From Sedimentibacter sp. zth1 (GTDB lineage Bacteria; Bacillota; Clostridia; Tissierellales; Sedimentibacteraceae), in contig NZ_CP071445.1 of the NCBI RefSeq assembly GCF_017352195.1, forward strand, positions 2,046,001 to 2,110,000: DNA of 64,000 nucleotides, read 5' to 3'. The notes beneath the pieces were generated by a model. That model did no database searches, had not been told where the DNA came from, and was given only the letters and a program-made list of their open reading frames with translations. Numbering within the stretch: position 1 is the stretch's first letter; the number at the start of each line of letters is the position of its first letter. Shown here in pieces: positions 1 to 8,178 of the stretch. A program made the translations under genes and the position numbers.

Positions 1-484
1 AAATTCTTATGAATTCAAATTAAATAAAAATAGCTTTGAAGCTATCAATTTAATTAAAGCAATTGAAGAGGCAAACAATTTTACTCGCATAAACAGACAA
101 TATATAGCTAAAAAAATCGTTAAAAGCATGAATGGAAAAATTATAGATTATATAGATGCTTCTCATGAATATATAAAATTTAACAACGAAAATATTATTC
201 ATTGCCACGGTACTCAAGAGTATGTAAAAAAGCTTAATAATTATATAGCTGTTGTGTTGAGTGGAAGTTCATCGCCTAATTATGTTGTAAAAAAGAATAA
301 TGATATTGAATATATAAATCATGGTACAATATTAAAATCTATTAATTGTAATGGTGAAAGAAATTATTCATCATTTGAAGAATTATCAGATGATAATGCT
401 ACAAATTTTAGGTCATTGTATAAGCTAATACCTCTATATTGCTGTAAAAGGAGAGCAAAAAAGTATGTATATGAAGTATATTGA
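1..484 (+). CDS. C-terminal part of a divergent RtcB-like protein (5' end outside window)
   Basis: The reading frame is open from base 2, so the start lies upstream of the window; the ATG at 128 is internal. The visible 160 or so residues follow the order of motifs at the end of RtcB RNA ligases. A segment ASHEYIKF sits where RtcB has its metal-binding HN-Y-VE. IIHCHGTQE sits where RtcB has the HRKGAT region. VVLSGSSSPNYVV matches the PGSMG..SYIV loop, and INHGTILKS matches the SHGAGR motif that carries the guanylylated histidine. The last stretch, YKLIPLYCCK, resembles the family's terminal LxxVVxVKG. The two key histidines are kept but the GAGR arginine is not, so activity may differ. The gene overlaps the M16 peptidase gene by 20 bases and is clearly cotranscribed with it. 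The assignment rests on motif order read by eye. Confidence 0.5.
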   Translation, partial: NSYEFKLNKNSFEAINLIKAIEEANNFTRINRQYIAKKIVKSMNGKIIDYIDASHEYIKFNNENIIHCHGTQEYVKKLNNYIAVVLSGSSSPNYVVKKNNDIEYINHGTILKSINCNGERNYSSFEELSDDNATNFRSLYKLIPLYCCKRRAKKYVYEVY

Positions 485-1598
485 AAATAAAAATTTAAAT
501 TTATTAAGTATAAACTTTATAATACCAGTTGGTAATAAAACCATTTTTAATAATAAAATAAACAAATTTGCACACTTAATCGAACATCTTATTTTTCATG
601 GCAGTTCAAAATACACACAATATGAACTGCTATTTAAAATTGAAGAACTTGGAGGAATTTTTAATGCTCAAACTAATGATTATTATACAGAATTATATTT
701 AAGAATTACAGAAGATAATGTTATAGAAGCAATTGAACTTATTTTAGATGCCCTTATACACTTTGATATTAGTGAAGATGATTATAATAGCGAAGTAGAA
801 ATAATAAAAATAGAAGACAAGCAAGCAAATTCAAATGTTGATTTTATTGTAGATACAATGTTAACAAAATGTCTTAATCATGTTAAAAATGATAATATTC
901 CTTCATTTAATGATATCATAAAAATATATAAAAATATATATAACAATTGGTCATTAGTTATAATGGGAAAACTTGAAAAAACTAAAATAGAAAAGATTAG
1001 AAATCTCGTCAATGATGAAGGAGAACCAAAATACAGTTTTTCTGATAATTTGCTATATAAACATTTAGATTTTAAATACAAATTTATAAATAAAGCCTTA
1101 GACAAAAATGATAATCTATTTTTATATGTTTTTCGTTGCAGTGATAAAACAGATACACTGACAATGAAGCTAATTAAAAATATATATGTAAATGGTTTAT
1201 CTTCTATATTATATGATAAACTTGTTTCGGATTTTAATTATTGCTACAACATAAATTTTAGAGATTATAGCGTACATAATAACTTTTTTATTATATATTT
1301 TACACATGATAATAATTCAAATTTATTATTGAGTGATGCAAAAAAATTATTTGTTGATGTATTTAACATCAAATACATAAACTCATTAAAAAGCACAGAT
1401 ATAAAAAGAGCTGTTAATATGGTTATAACAGAAGCTTATTTGAAATTCGAACGAAGCAGTGCCCAAATTAATGATACAATAGACAATTATTTATTTGAGA
1501 GGGATGTTACAATAACAAATAATTATTTAGATAAATTAAAAAGTATGAGTGAAGAAGATATAAAATTATTATTGGCATTAGCTATAGGGAGAGAGTAA
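465..1598 (+). CDS. M16 family zinc metallopeptidase (pitrilysin/insulinase type)
   Basis: The 377-residue protein carries the inverted zinc motif HLIEH at residues 37-41. A glutamate 76 residues further on (E117, in VEIIKIEDK) is at the spacing expected for the third zinc ligand. The catalytic E40 is present, so it should be an active peptidase. It is slightly shorter than the usual 400-430 residues and has no signal peptide, so it is probably cytoplasmic. An AGGAG site lies before ATG 465; ATG 471 is an alternative start. M16 peptidases next to dedicated exporters are known from subtilosin (AlbE/AlbF) and PQQ-type peptide maturation loci. Here the ABC ATPase starts 2 bases after the stop, so processing of an exported peptide is a reasonable inference. 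Confidence 0.8.
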   Translation: MYMKYIENKNLNLLSINFIIPVGNKTIFNNKINKFAHLIEHLIFHGSSKYTQYELLFKIEELGGIFNAQTNDYYTELYLRITEDNVIEAIELILDALIHFDISEDDYNSEVEIIKIEDKQANSNVDFIVDTMLTKCLNHVKNDNIPSFNDIIKIYKNIYNNWSLVIMGKLEKTKIEKIRNLVNDEGEPKYSFSDNLLYKHLDFKYKFINKALDKNDNLFLYVFRCSDKTDTLTMKLIKNIYVNGLSSILYDKLVSDFNYCYNINFRDYSVHNNFFIIYFTHDNNSNLLLSDAKKLFVDVFNIKYINSLKSTDIKRAVNMVITEAYLKFERSSAQINDTIDNYLFERDVTITNNYLDKLKSMSEEDIKLLLALAIGRE

Positions 1599-1600
1599 TC

Positions 1601-2536
1601 ATGATAAAAATTGAAGGAGTAAGTAAGTCTTACGGTAAAAAGGAAAAAAAATACGTACTTAATAATATTAATTTATCTATCCCAGACAATGAAGTTGTAG
1701 CTTTACTTGGACACAATGGTTCAGGTAAATCTACACTAATTAAGTGCTTAACAGGTATTTTAAAACCTACTAATGGAAAAATTAGCATTGACAATTTCGA
1801 TACTTTTAAGTATAGAAAAAAGCTAATAAGAAATATGGGAATAATTTTCAATCAAAAATCTTCATTTATTACAGATTTAAGTGTTTACGATAATTTGCTT
1901 TTTTTTAAAGCCATATACGAAATAAGCGATGAAAAATTTAAAAAAATGATAAATTTGATAGATAAGTATATTGAAATTAAAAAATTGTTTGAAAATCCTT
2001 ATAGAAAATTAAGTTTTGGTGAGCGAGTAAAATGCGAAATAACATCTATTTTACTACATACACCTAAATATATAATATTGGATGAACCGACTATAGGGTT
2101 GGACTATAATGCTAAAAAAGGTCTTTACCAGCTTTTAGCTTATTTTAAAAACAATTTGAAATCTACAATTATCATAATAACTCATGAGATAGATTATATA
2201 GAAAACATTTGCGATAGAGCTATTATTTTAAATAAAGGTCAAGTGAAATATGATGGAAAATCAAATGTAATTTGTAGCTCTGCTACAGAAAAAATAAAAG
2301 TTATAGTAAAATATAAGTATATAATTGATGAAATTAAAGCAAAACATTTGTTAGATAATGCAACAGAAGTAAATGAAGTAAAACATTTAATTGTATTCGA
2401 TTTAAAAGATAATACTCAAAAAGATAAATATGTCAAGAATATAACAAATGCTTTTAGCATAGAAGGCATTTCTACAGAAAAAGTATCTCTTAGGGAGGTA
2501 TTTGAAGATGTACTTAGTGAAACTAAGAAGTGTTAA
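1601..2536 (+). CDS. ABC transporter ATP-binding protein (paired with two ABC-2 permeases)
   Basis: The 311-residue ATPase has a Walker A motif GHNGSGKST at residues 37-45. Its signature is LSFGER near residue 137 (variant of LSGGQ), and Walker B with the catalytic glutamate is ILDEP near residue 160, followed by the H-loop segment ITHE. A C-terminal extension of about 80 residues follows the nucleotide-binding fold, as in drug and lantibiotic-type exporters of the COG4586 group. It starts 2 bases after the peptidase stop, with GGAGAG upstream, and overlaps the next permease gene. It should energise export through the two permeases encoded downstream. The substrate is unknown. Confidence 0.88.
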   Translation: MIKIEGVSKSYGKKEKKYVLNNINLSIPDNEVVALLGHNGSGKSTLIKCLTGILKPTNGKISIDNFDTFKYRKKLIRNMGIIFNQKSSFITDLSVYDNLLFFKAIYEISDEKFKKMINLIDKYIEIKKLFENPYRKLSFGERVKCEITSILLHTPKYIILDEPTIGLDYNAKKGLYQLLAYFKNNLKSTIIIITHEIDYIENICDRAIILNKGQVKYDGKSNVICSSATEKIKVIVKYKYIIDEIKAKHLLDNATEVNEVKHLIVFDLKDNTQKDKYVKNITNAFSIEGISTEKVSLREVFEDVLSETKKC

Positions 2537-3302
2537 TAAAATATTATTAAAACTAAGAATTGATAGATGCAAATTGTTTAAAACAGATACAATTTTGAGT
2601 GTTATAAGTAGCTTAACTTATCTGGTAGCAAATTTATTGTTTTGGTATTTGATAAATAATACAGGATTCTTAATAGACGGTTGGTCTTATAGCGATATAT
2701 TAGTATTTATAGCATATTCCGAACTTTTTTTCGGGCTTGAATCTGCTATTTTTTCTGTAGCATCACGTTTTTGGTTTGTTGTCCATAGTGGTAGTTTGGA
2801 TGTTAATCTATCAAGACCTCTAGATCCGAGATTTAGATTTATATTGTTAAATATGGATTATATTAAAATAATAACAACTTTTATAACATTTATAGTCATT
2901 ATTTTAATTTCAAAGCAAAAAATCAATATCTTTATGCATGTTTTAGGTATATTAATTGTTATGGTTTCAAATTTTATTTTAATGCTTATAAGATTTACTA
3001 TGAGCTATATGTCATTTTGGTTTGGAAAAATGGATGCCATATCAGAACTTGCAGATTGCCTAACTTGGTTTAATAAATATCCGCTGACAATTATGCCTAA
3101 TATTATAAAAATAGTATTTAAAATACTGCTTCCTTTTTACTTCTTTAGTACATTTTCGACTGAAGCAGTGTTGAACAAGCTAACTATGCAAACTGCAATA
3201 ATTGGGTGTTTAGGGTTAATAAGCAACATAATTATTTGGATTGTTATTAATAATTATGTTTGGAAGAAAGGCAGAGAAAAATATGAAAGTATCAATGGTT
3301 AA
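2508..3302 (+). CDS. ABC-2 type permease, first subunit
   Basis: The protein has about 264 residues and six predicted membrane segments, with no ATPase motifs. It fits the COG4587-type permease normally found with the preceding ATPase class. I chose ATG 2508 because GGGAGG at 2493-2498 lies 9 bases upstream; a TTG at 2502 is in frame but too close to that site. The gene overlaps the end of the ATPase gene by 29 bases, so translation is probably coupled. It probably forms a heterodimeric channel with the product of the next gene. Confidence 0.75.
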   Translation: MYLVKLRSVNKILLKLRIDRCKLFKTDTILSVISSLTYLVANLLFWYLINNTGFLIDGWSYSDILVFIAYSELFFGLESAIFSVASRFWFVVHSGSLDVNLSRPLDPRFRFILLNMDYIKIITTFITFIVIILISKQKINIFMHVLGILIVMVSNFILMLIRFTMSYMSFWFGKMDAISELADCLTWFNKYPLTIMPNIIKIVFKILLPFYFFSTFSTEAVLNKLTMQTAIIGCLGLISNIIIWIVINNYVWKKGREKYESING

Positions 3303-4062
3303 GTACATTTTTCTAATAAAAACATATATAAAGACATATAAGAAATATCCTTTAGGTTTATTTTTAAAACTAATATATTTGCCTGTTCAGATGCTAATGT
3401 ATATATTTTTATGGATTAACATTGGAAAATCAAGTAATATAGATATACAATATCTTATATTATATTATTTATTAACAAATCTATTGTTATATGCATATCC
3501 ATTTACTCATATCGCTACAGATATTCAAACTGATGTTATGGAGGGTGGAATAGCAAATTATTTAGTAAGACCATATAGCTATATTACACTATTTTTGGCA
3601 AAATATATATCATGGATGGCATTATATTCAGTTATATTCATACCCACAATAATAGTAATATATTTTTTGGCTAATTTGACGGTATTGCAAGTATTTATGT
3701 TTATAGTAACAATATTAATTGGAATGTTTGTAGAATTTATGTTTTGGTTTAATGTTGGATTGATTTCGTTGTACATAGAAAGAATTAAAGGTGTAATGAC
3801 TACAGCTATGGCAATAAGAATGTTTGTATCTGGAAGTATAATACCTTTAACATATTTTCCAGAGATGTTTCAAAAGCTAACATATTTTTTCCCATTTAGA
3901 TATTATATATATGTACCTGTTAGCTCAGTATTAACTCAAAATAGCTTTAACGAAATAATTCTAAATTTATCTGGGGGATTGATTTGGCTATTATTACTGA
4001 GCATTAGTTCTTTGCTATTATGGAATAGAGGAGTAAAAATATTAAATACAAACATGGGCTAG
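3283..4062 (+). CDS. ABC-2 type permease, second subunit
   Basis: The protein has about 259 residues and is very hydrophobic, with around six membrane segments and charged cytoplasmic loops. This matches the COG3694-type partner permease that follows the COG4587 type in exporter operons. The start at ATG 3283 (MKVSMVKYIFL) overlaps the preceding gene by 20 bases; an in-frame TTG at 3241 would extend it by 14 residues without a ribosome site. It is the last gene of the left-edge operon. No clear terminator hairpin follows. Confidence 0.72.
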   Translation: MKVSMVKYIFLIKTYIKTYKKYPLGLFLKLIYLPVQMLMYIFLWINIGKSSNIDIQYLILYYLLTNLLLYAYPFTHIATDIQTDVMEGGIANYLVRPYSYITLFLAKYISWMALYSVIFIPTIIVIYFLANLTVLQVFMFIVTILIGMFVEFMFWFNVGLISLYIERIKGVMTTAMAIRMFVSGSIIPLTYFPEMFQKLTYFFPFRYYIYVPVSSVLTQNSFNEIILNLSGGLIWLLLLSISSLLLWNRGVKILNTNMG

Positions 4063-4466
4063 TTGTTTAGCTGTGTATTTTTATATATTTAAATCTTCTG
4101 TGTCATATATTTTATATTTTGTGATGATACCATATGTATTTTCGAAAGATTTTTTAAGCGAATTTTCTAATTTATATATAGTTACAGCTTTACACATATC
4201 AGATATATTTATAACTCTTGATATAACAGTGTCTATACCTTTTGATTCTATTTTTTTCTTTGAAGGCTTGAGATAGTGAGCTGGTTTTTCTAAATCGTAA
4301 TTGTCTTTATGCATTATATATGTAAAACAGTATCTAGGCCTTTAAAAAATTATAATATTCATTATTTCCTTAAATTATGGTAATATAAAACAAGACAAAA
4401 CTGAGCAAGGTAGACTAGGAAATTTGTTATAAATAGCCTTACAATATATTTAAGAGGTGATGAAAA
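4063..4466. other. 404-base gap between exporter operon and AraC gene
   Basis: The stretch is AT-rich and contains only the doubtful minus-strand fragment at 4081-4341 and the leader of the AraC-type gene. No rho-independent terminator with a U-tract was seen after the exporter operon. Confidence 0.5.
4081..4341 (-). pseudogene. Short minus-strand open frame, possible gene remnant
   Basis: The frame codes for 77 residues from the ATG at 4314. It stays open upstream to a stop at 4342-4344, adding residues that read RYCFTYI. There is no good ribosome binding site before the ATG, which suggests a remnant that has lost its 5' end. The composition is mixed and charged, as in a real protein. The stretch IESKGIDTVISRVINIS faintly recalls the KARG-AISKAVD core of Alba-type nucleic-acid-binding proteins, but this is weak. 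The plus-strand frame opposite is hydrophobic and looks like a shadow. Confidence 0.25.
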
Positions 4467-5327
4467 GTGAATTACATTCAAAGTATGCAAAAAGCAATTG
4501 AGTATATGGAAGAACATATTTTAAATGATATCAATTATGAGGATGTAGCAAAACAGGTATACATGTCTAACTATCATTTTCATAGAACTTTTAGCATGTT
4601 AACAGGCATTACAGCCAATGAGTATATTAGAAATAGAAAACTATCTATGGCAGGTCAAGAACTTATAATGTCAAATGTTAAAATTATTGATATAGCATAT
4701 AAGTATGGATATGATTCTCCCGAGAGCTTTACAAAAGCATTTACTAGGTTTCATGGAGTTACACCAAATGTAGCAAAACGTGCTGGAATGGAATTAAAGT
4801 CTTTTAATCGTCTCATAATAAAAATTCAATTGGAAGGTGGAACGATTATGGATTATAAAATCGTAGAAAGAAAAAGTTTTAAATTGTTAGCAAAGGTAAA
4901 AGCATTTAGAAATGAGATTGTTTCTGATGAAAGCAATACAGAGATTCCTGATTTCTGGAGTGAATGTATTAAAGCAGGAGTTATTGATAAATTAAAACAA
5001 AATACTAAAAGTCATAATATCTATGGAGCATGTGCACCTATATCAGAAAAGAGTAACTGTTTTGATTATGGTATAGGCATGGAGTATAATGGTGGTAAAT
5101 TACCTAAAGGATATAGAATATGGGATGTTAAGCCAACATTGTGGGCAGTTTTTAAATGCATAGGCAATAATGGCGATTGTATTGGAGAAACATGGGATAG
5201 AATATTTAAAGAGTTTTTACCTAGTTCAGAATATAACATGTTAGACGATACAGACTTTGAGTTATATCCAGAGGATACAAACTCGGAAGTTTTTTGCGAA
5301 GTGTGGATACCTGTGGAAAAGAAATAG
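4467..5327 (+). CDS. AraC family regulator with GyrI-like effector domain
   Basis: The 286-residue protein begins with two helix-turn-helix units of the AraC type (about residues 20-45 and 68-95; the second reads IDIAYKYGYDSPESFTKAF). A GyrI/BmrR-like ligand-binding domain follows, from about residue 126. Proteins of this layout (Rob/SoxS-like with GyrI) usually sense small hydrophobic or cationic compounds and control efflux or stress genes. The start is a GTG preceded by AGAGGTGAT. The gene stands alone, converging on the methyltransferase fusion, with a shared hairpin between them. Its target is not evident. Confidence 0.85.
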   Translation: MNYIQSMQKAIEYMEEHILNDINYEDVAKQVYMSNYHFHRTFSMLTGITANEYIRNRKLSMAGQELIMSNVKIIDIAYKYGYDSPESFTKAFTRFHGVTPNVAKRAGMELKSFNRLIIKIQLEGGTIMDYKIVERKSFKLLAKVKAFRNEIVSDESNTEIPDFWSECIKAGVIDKLKQNTKSHNIYGACAPISEKSNCFDYGIGMEYNGGKLPKGYRIWDVKPTLWAVFKCIGNNGDCIGETWDRIFKEFLPSSEYNMLDDTDFELYPEDTNSEVFCEVWIPVEKK

Positions 5328-5378
5328 TAGAAAAACACAAAAAATCATTAAGTCGATAATATAGTAAATAACAATTTA

Positions 5379-5424
5379 ATGACCTACCTGCATTTAAATT
5401 TTTTTCAAATGTTTGGTAGGTCAT
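5379..5424. terminator. Bidirectional hairpin between convergent genes
   Basis: ATGACCTACC (5379-5388) pairs perfectly with GGTAGGTCAT (5415-5424), and the inner CATTT/AAATG extends the stem. It lies between the AraC gene stop and the methyltransferase stop, so it probably ends both transcripts. The T-tracts are weak. Confidence 0.6.
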
Positions 5425-5431
5425 AGCTTTT

Positions 5432-6838
5432 CTATTTTACTGACACAAATACGTAGCAACACATCCATCTTAAGATCATATTTTCCCAAGGGAAAATATT
5501 TGTGTTAGGTGCCGGTATTTCACCATAAACTTTTATTTCTTCTTCATTTGTGTATCCAGAATCTTCACATATTTTACGCCAAATGTTTAAATCTATCATT
5601 TTATTGTCTTCTTCATCATAATTATCTTCTATACCATTATACAATTCTATCCATTTTTTTGTATTGGATGAATTTAAATCTTCTACTAAACTCATATCAT
5701 AAATAGCATAGCCTTTTTCTTTTAATATTCGATGTGACTCTTTAAATCCTAGTAAAGTCTTGATTTGCATACTTTCAAAACCACCATTAGAAGTTATACA
5801 GTCAACTGCCTTATCCTTAATAGGTAAGTTTGAACAATCACTTGCTAGATAAATAACATTTACAAAGGGATTGTAAAGATTTTCTGTAATAAATTTTCTA
5901 TTCCATGCCAAGATTCTATGAGACAAATCAGTCAATATAACTGTACAATTCCAATCAATACGTTCCAGAGCATATTTTATTCCTGTTCCAGTACCAGAAG
6001 CAATATCAAGAATAATACGAGGCTTTCTCTTTTTTATTTCTCTCCATTTTAGTTCCTCATCATATATTTCACCACGATTATAAACTGGCAATATTGGATA
6101 TGTTGCTTCTTTTAAATAATGATTATAGTTTCTGTATGTAAGTGACCACTGTTCACCTGGAATTTCCCTAGTATTAAAATATAAAACGCCATCTTCTAAA
6201 AAATACTGATGCTTATTGTCACATTCAAAATACGTTTTGTTTTCAATATTATGCAGTGTTAATCTATGTTTACATTTTGGACAAATTAATATTTCACTTA
6301 TCTTGTTAAGACCTATATCAGCTGTACCAACAATATTACTTACACTTTCTGCAATGGCTGAAGATAATTCAGACATCGTTTTTTCGCTTAGCGTAGTTAT
6401 TGGTATATTTATTTGATTACTTGTGTCTTTGGATTTACTTTTAGCATTTATATTTACTTTTATATCTAAATCATTTTCAGATATATGATTAGAAATTCTT
6501 AATAATTCATTATCACTAAAGTACGGAGCAATTGATGAAATCAGTTTTAAATCTTCTTTAGAATTTAGTAAATTATTTAAACTTTCAGATAATTTAGGAT
6601 AAGTCGTGCTACTAAAGTTAGAGTTTTCTTCGTCATTACACAAGAGTGTATTTATTGAAGTTTCAAATAACCAAGATAATTCAACCAAAATATCAATATC
6701 AGGTAAGGCTAATCCACATTCCCATTTGCTAACGGCTTGTGTACTTAAATTTAATTTTTCAGCAAGCTGAGCTTGTGACAGACCTAATTTTTTACGTAAA
6801 CTATTTATTCTATTACCAAATTGTTTTTTATCTACCAT
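5432..6838 (-). CDS. XRE helix-turn-helix protein fused to zinc-ribbon SAM methyltransferase
   Basis: The 468-residue protein joins three parts. Residues 8-66 form a Cro/CI-type helix-turn-helix (LSQAQLAEKLNLSTQAVSKWE). Residues 185-222 form a zinc site with C186, C189, C206 and H210, like the N-terminal zinc element of the rRNA methyltransferase RlmA. Residues 275-400 form a class I methyltransferase with glycine-rich motif I (LDIASGTGTG), acidic post-I (ILTDLS) and a motif-II stretch DCSNLPIKDKAVD. The substrate could be rRNA, another macromolecule or a small molecule. A regulator-methyltransferase fusion suggests an effector or resistance role under self-control, and palindromes upstream support autoregulation. 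The gene is monocistronic. Confidence 0.8.
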   Translation of the reverse strand: MVDKKQFGNRINSLRKKLGLSQAQLAEKLNLSTQAVSKWECGLALPDIDILVELSWLFETSINTLLCNDEENSNFSSTTYPKLSESLNNLLNSKEDLKLISSIAPYFSDNELLRISNHISENDLDIKVNINAKSKSKDTSNQINIPITTLSEKTMSELSSAIAESVSNIVGTADIGLNKISEILICPKCKHRLTLHNIENKTYFECDNKHQYFLEDGVLYFNTREIPGEQWSLTYRNYNHYLKEATYPILPVYNRGEIYDEELKWREIKKRKPRIILDIASGTGTGIKYALERIDWNCTVILTDLSHRILAWNRKFITENLYNPFVNVIYLASDCSNLPIKDKAVDCITSNGGFESMQIKTLLGFKESHRILKEKGYAIYDMSLVEDLNSSNTKKWIELYNGIEDNYDEEDNKMIDLNIWRKICEDSGYTNEEEIKVYGEIPAPNTNIFPWENMILRWMCCYVFVSVK

Positions 6839-6871
6839 ATTTAATCTCCTAATCTATTATTCAATATTTAT

Positions 6872-6881
6872 CATCTAGATG
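6872..6881. promoter_or_regulatory. Palindrome CATCTAGATG near the methyltransferase start
   Basis: A perfect 10-base palindrome lies 34 bases before the start codon of the XRE-methyltransferase gene, in its leader. It is a possible second operator for the fused XRE domain; only the symmetry supports this. Confidence 0.3.
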
Positions 6882-6948
6882 TAATATTATTTTATATTAA
6901 ATTGGTAAATTATGAAACATATCTTTATTCTATATTATAAAAATATAA

Positions 6949-6963
6949 TCAACTGTCAGTTGA
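6949..6963. promoter_or_regulatory. Candidate XRE operator TCAACTGTCAGTTGA
   Basis: Two 7-base arms surround one central base with perfect symmetry. On the minus strand the site is followed by TATAAT about 14 bases after CTGACA, so it overlaps the likely -35 region of the XRE-methyltransferase gene. This is the usual position for an autorepressor site. Confidence 0.45.
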
Positions 6964-6994
6964 ATTAATTTGGTGTTATTTTGGATTAAAACAA

Positions 6995-7025
6995 AATCAC
7001 ATTTCAACCAAGTTGAAATGTGATT
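6995..7025 (-). terminator. Terminator of rpsF-ssb-rpsR
   Basis: A perfect 14-base-pair stem (AATCACATTTCAAC with its complement) and a three-base loop lie just after rpsR. On the minus strand it is followed by TTTTGTTTTAA. Confidence 0.85.
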
Positions 7026-7039
7026 ATATTTACAATTAA

Positions 7040-7294
7040 TTATTCAGCTGTATATGGTAGTAAAGCTATTGATCTTGCTCTTTTTATAGCTCTAGTAACC
7101 ATTCTTTGGTGCTTAGCACATGCTCCTGTAATTCTTCTTGGTAATATTTTACCTCTTTCAGTAACATATTTTTTAAGCTTACCAACTTCTTTGTAATCTA
7201 TTGAAGTAGCTTTTTCTTGACAGAATTGGCATACTTTTTTTCTAGGTCTTCTTTTCATTCCGTTATTTCTTTTGTAACCTTCTCTTGAGCTCAC
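7040..7294 (-). CDS. rpsR: 30S ribosomal protein S18
   Basis: The 84-residue basic protein has the S18 core, including [19 protein letters not shown] and the [16 protein letters not shown] segment. It also carries CQFC near the N-terminus and a second Cys in GACAKH, the zinc-type cysteine pattern seen in some bacterial S18 proteins. S18 binds S6 on the platform of the 30S subunit. The gene follows ssb by 14 bases and is the last of the rpsF-ssb-rpsR operon, an order kept widely in Firmicutes. Confidence 0.97.
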   Translation of the reverse strand: MSSREGYKRNNGMKRRPRKKVCQFCQEKATSIDYKEVGKLKKYVTERGKILPRRITGACAKHQRMVTRAIKRARSIALLPYTAE

Positions 7295-7308
7295 TATATT
7301 TCCCTCCT

Positions 7309-7764
7309 TTAAAATGGAATATCTTCTTCATCTACTGGTTGGAAAATATCATTATCATCATCTGAAAAATCATCAAAAAAATTGCTATCCGGATTTTTAG
7401 GTTTTCCAGGTAAAGTTGATGCTGATTGCTTTGAACCAATAAATTCTACTCTATTTGCTATTACATCTGTAGTATATTTTTTTTCGCCTGATTGTGTAGT
7501 ATAACTTCCAGTACTAATCCTTCCGTTTACAGCACACATGCTTCCTTTTGCAAGATAATTAGCACAGTTTTCCGCTTGTTTTCCAAAAACAGATATACTT
7601 ATAAAATCTGCAGTTGGTTTGCCTTGATTAATAGCTTCTTGTTTCTTATCACCAAACAATTCTTTATCCACTGCTAATGTCATTCTTGTAAATGCCATTC
7701 CTGATGGAGTGAATTTTAAGTCGGGATCCCTAGTTAATCTTCCAATTAAAACAACACTGTTCAT
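7309..7764 (-). CDS. ssb: Single-stranded DNA-binding protein
   Basis: The 151-residue protein opens with [17 protein letters not shown], the start of the SSB OB fold, which runs to about residue 105. An acidic linker follows and the protein ends in EEDIPF, the tip that recruits replication and repair partners. It coats single-stranded DNA as a tetramer. It lies between rpsF and rpsR, the standard position of the main housekeeping SSB. Confidence 0.97.
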   Translation of the reverse strand: MNSVVLIGRLTRDPDLKFTPSGMAFTRMTLAVDKELFGDKKQEAINQGKPTADFISISVFGKQAENCANYLAKGSMCAVNGRISTGSYTTQSGEKKYTTDVIANRVEFIGSKQSASTLPGKPKNPDSNFFDDFSDDDNDIFQPVDEEDIPF

Positions 7765-7781
7765 ATTTATCCCCTTTATAT

Positions 7782-8072
7782 TTATTTAGATTCGTTTACT
7801 GTTATCATATGTCTTAATACATTATCACTGATTTTGCAAATTCTGTCAATTTCGTTAACAGCATCTGCGTTTGATGTGAAGTTAATTATAACATAGTATC
7901 CATCTCTTTTTTTATCAATCTCATAAGCAAGTCTTCTTTGACCCCACTCATTAACTTTTTCAACTGTTCCATTTAGTGTAACTACTATGTTTTTAATTTT
8001 TTCAATCTCATTATTTCTTACTTCTTCTTCTAAGTTAGAAAGTAATATAAATACGCCTTCGTATTTTCTCAT
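7782..8072 (-). CDS. rpsF: 30S ribosomal protein S6
   Basis: The protein has 96 residues and starts MRKYEGVFIL, with the S6 motif WGQRRLAYEIDKKRDGYYVIINF. The start is the ATG at 8072: a GGGAGGTG site lies just upstream, and the in-frame GTG at 8081 overlaps that site and is unlikely to be used. S6 pairs with S18 in the small subunit. It is the first gene of the operon with ssb and rpsR. Confidence 0.96.
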   Translation of the reverse strand: MRKYEGVFILLSNLEEEVRNNEIEKIKNIVVTLNGTVEKVNEWGQRRLAYEIDKKRDGYYVIINFTSNADAVNEIDRICKISDNVLRHMITVNESK

Positions 8073-8134
8073 ACGTTTCACCTCCCTTTGGTCTCTGGCC
8101 CTTAAAAAAACTTAAGAGCAAGGATAGCTAATAT

Positions 8135-8163
8135 ATTGTAACACCATTTCTTGAATTGTACAA
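8135..8163 (-). promoter_or_regulatory. Sigma-A promoter of rpsF operon
   Basis: On the minus strand, TTGTAC (8158-8163) and TACAAT (8135-8140) are separated by 17 bases. A leader of about 55 bases to the rpsF start contains CTCTTAAG...CCAGAG, which can form a weak hairpin and could take part in S6/S18 autoregulation. Confidence 0.55.
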
Positions 8164-8178
8164 GTATTTTTTATAGTT

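Noticed and set aside
128-484. Complete 118-residue protein starting at ATG 128
   Set aside because: The frame is open to the left edge, no ribosome site precedes the ATG, and the upstream residues continue the RtcB-like alignment.
4073-4276. Plus-strand 67-codon frame after the exporter operon
   Set aside because: It has no ribosome site and its hydrophobic composition is typical of a shadow of the opposite frame.
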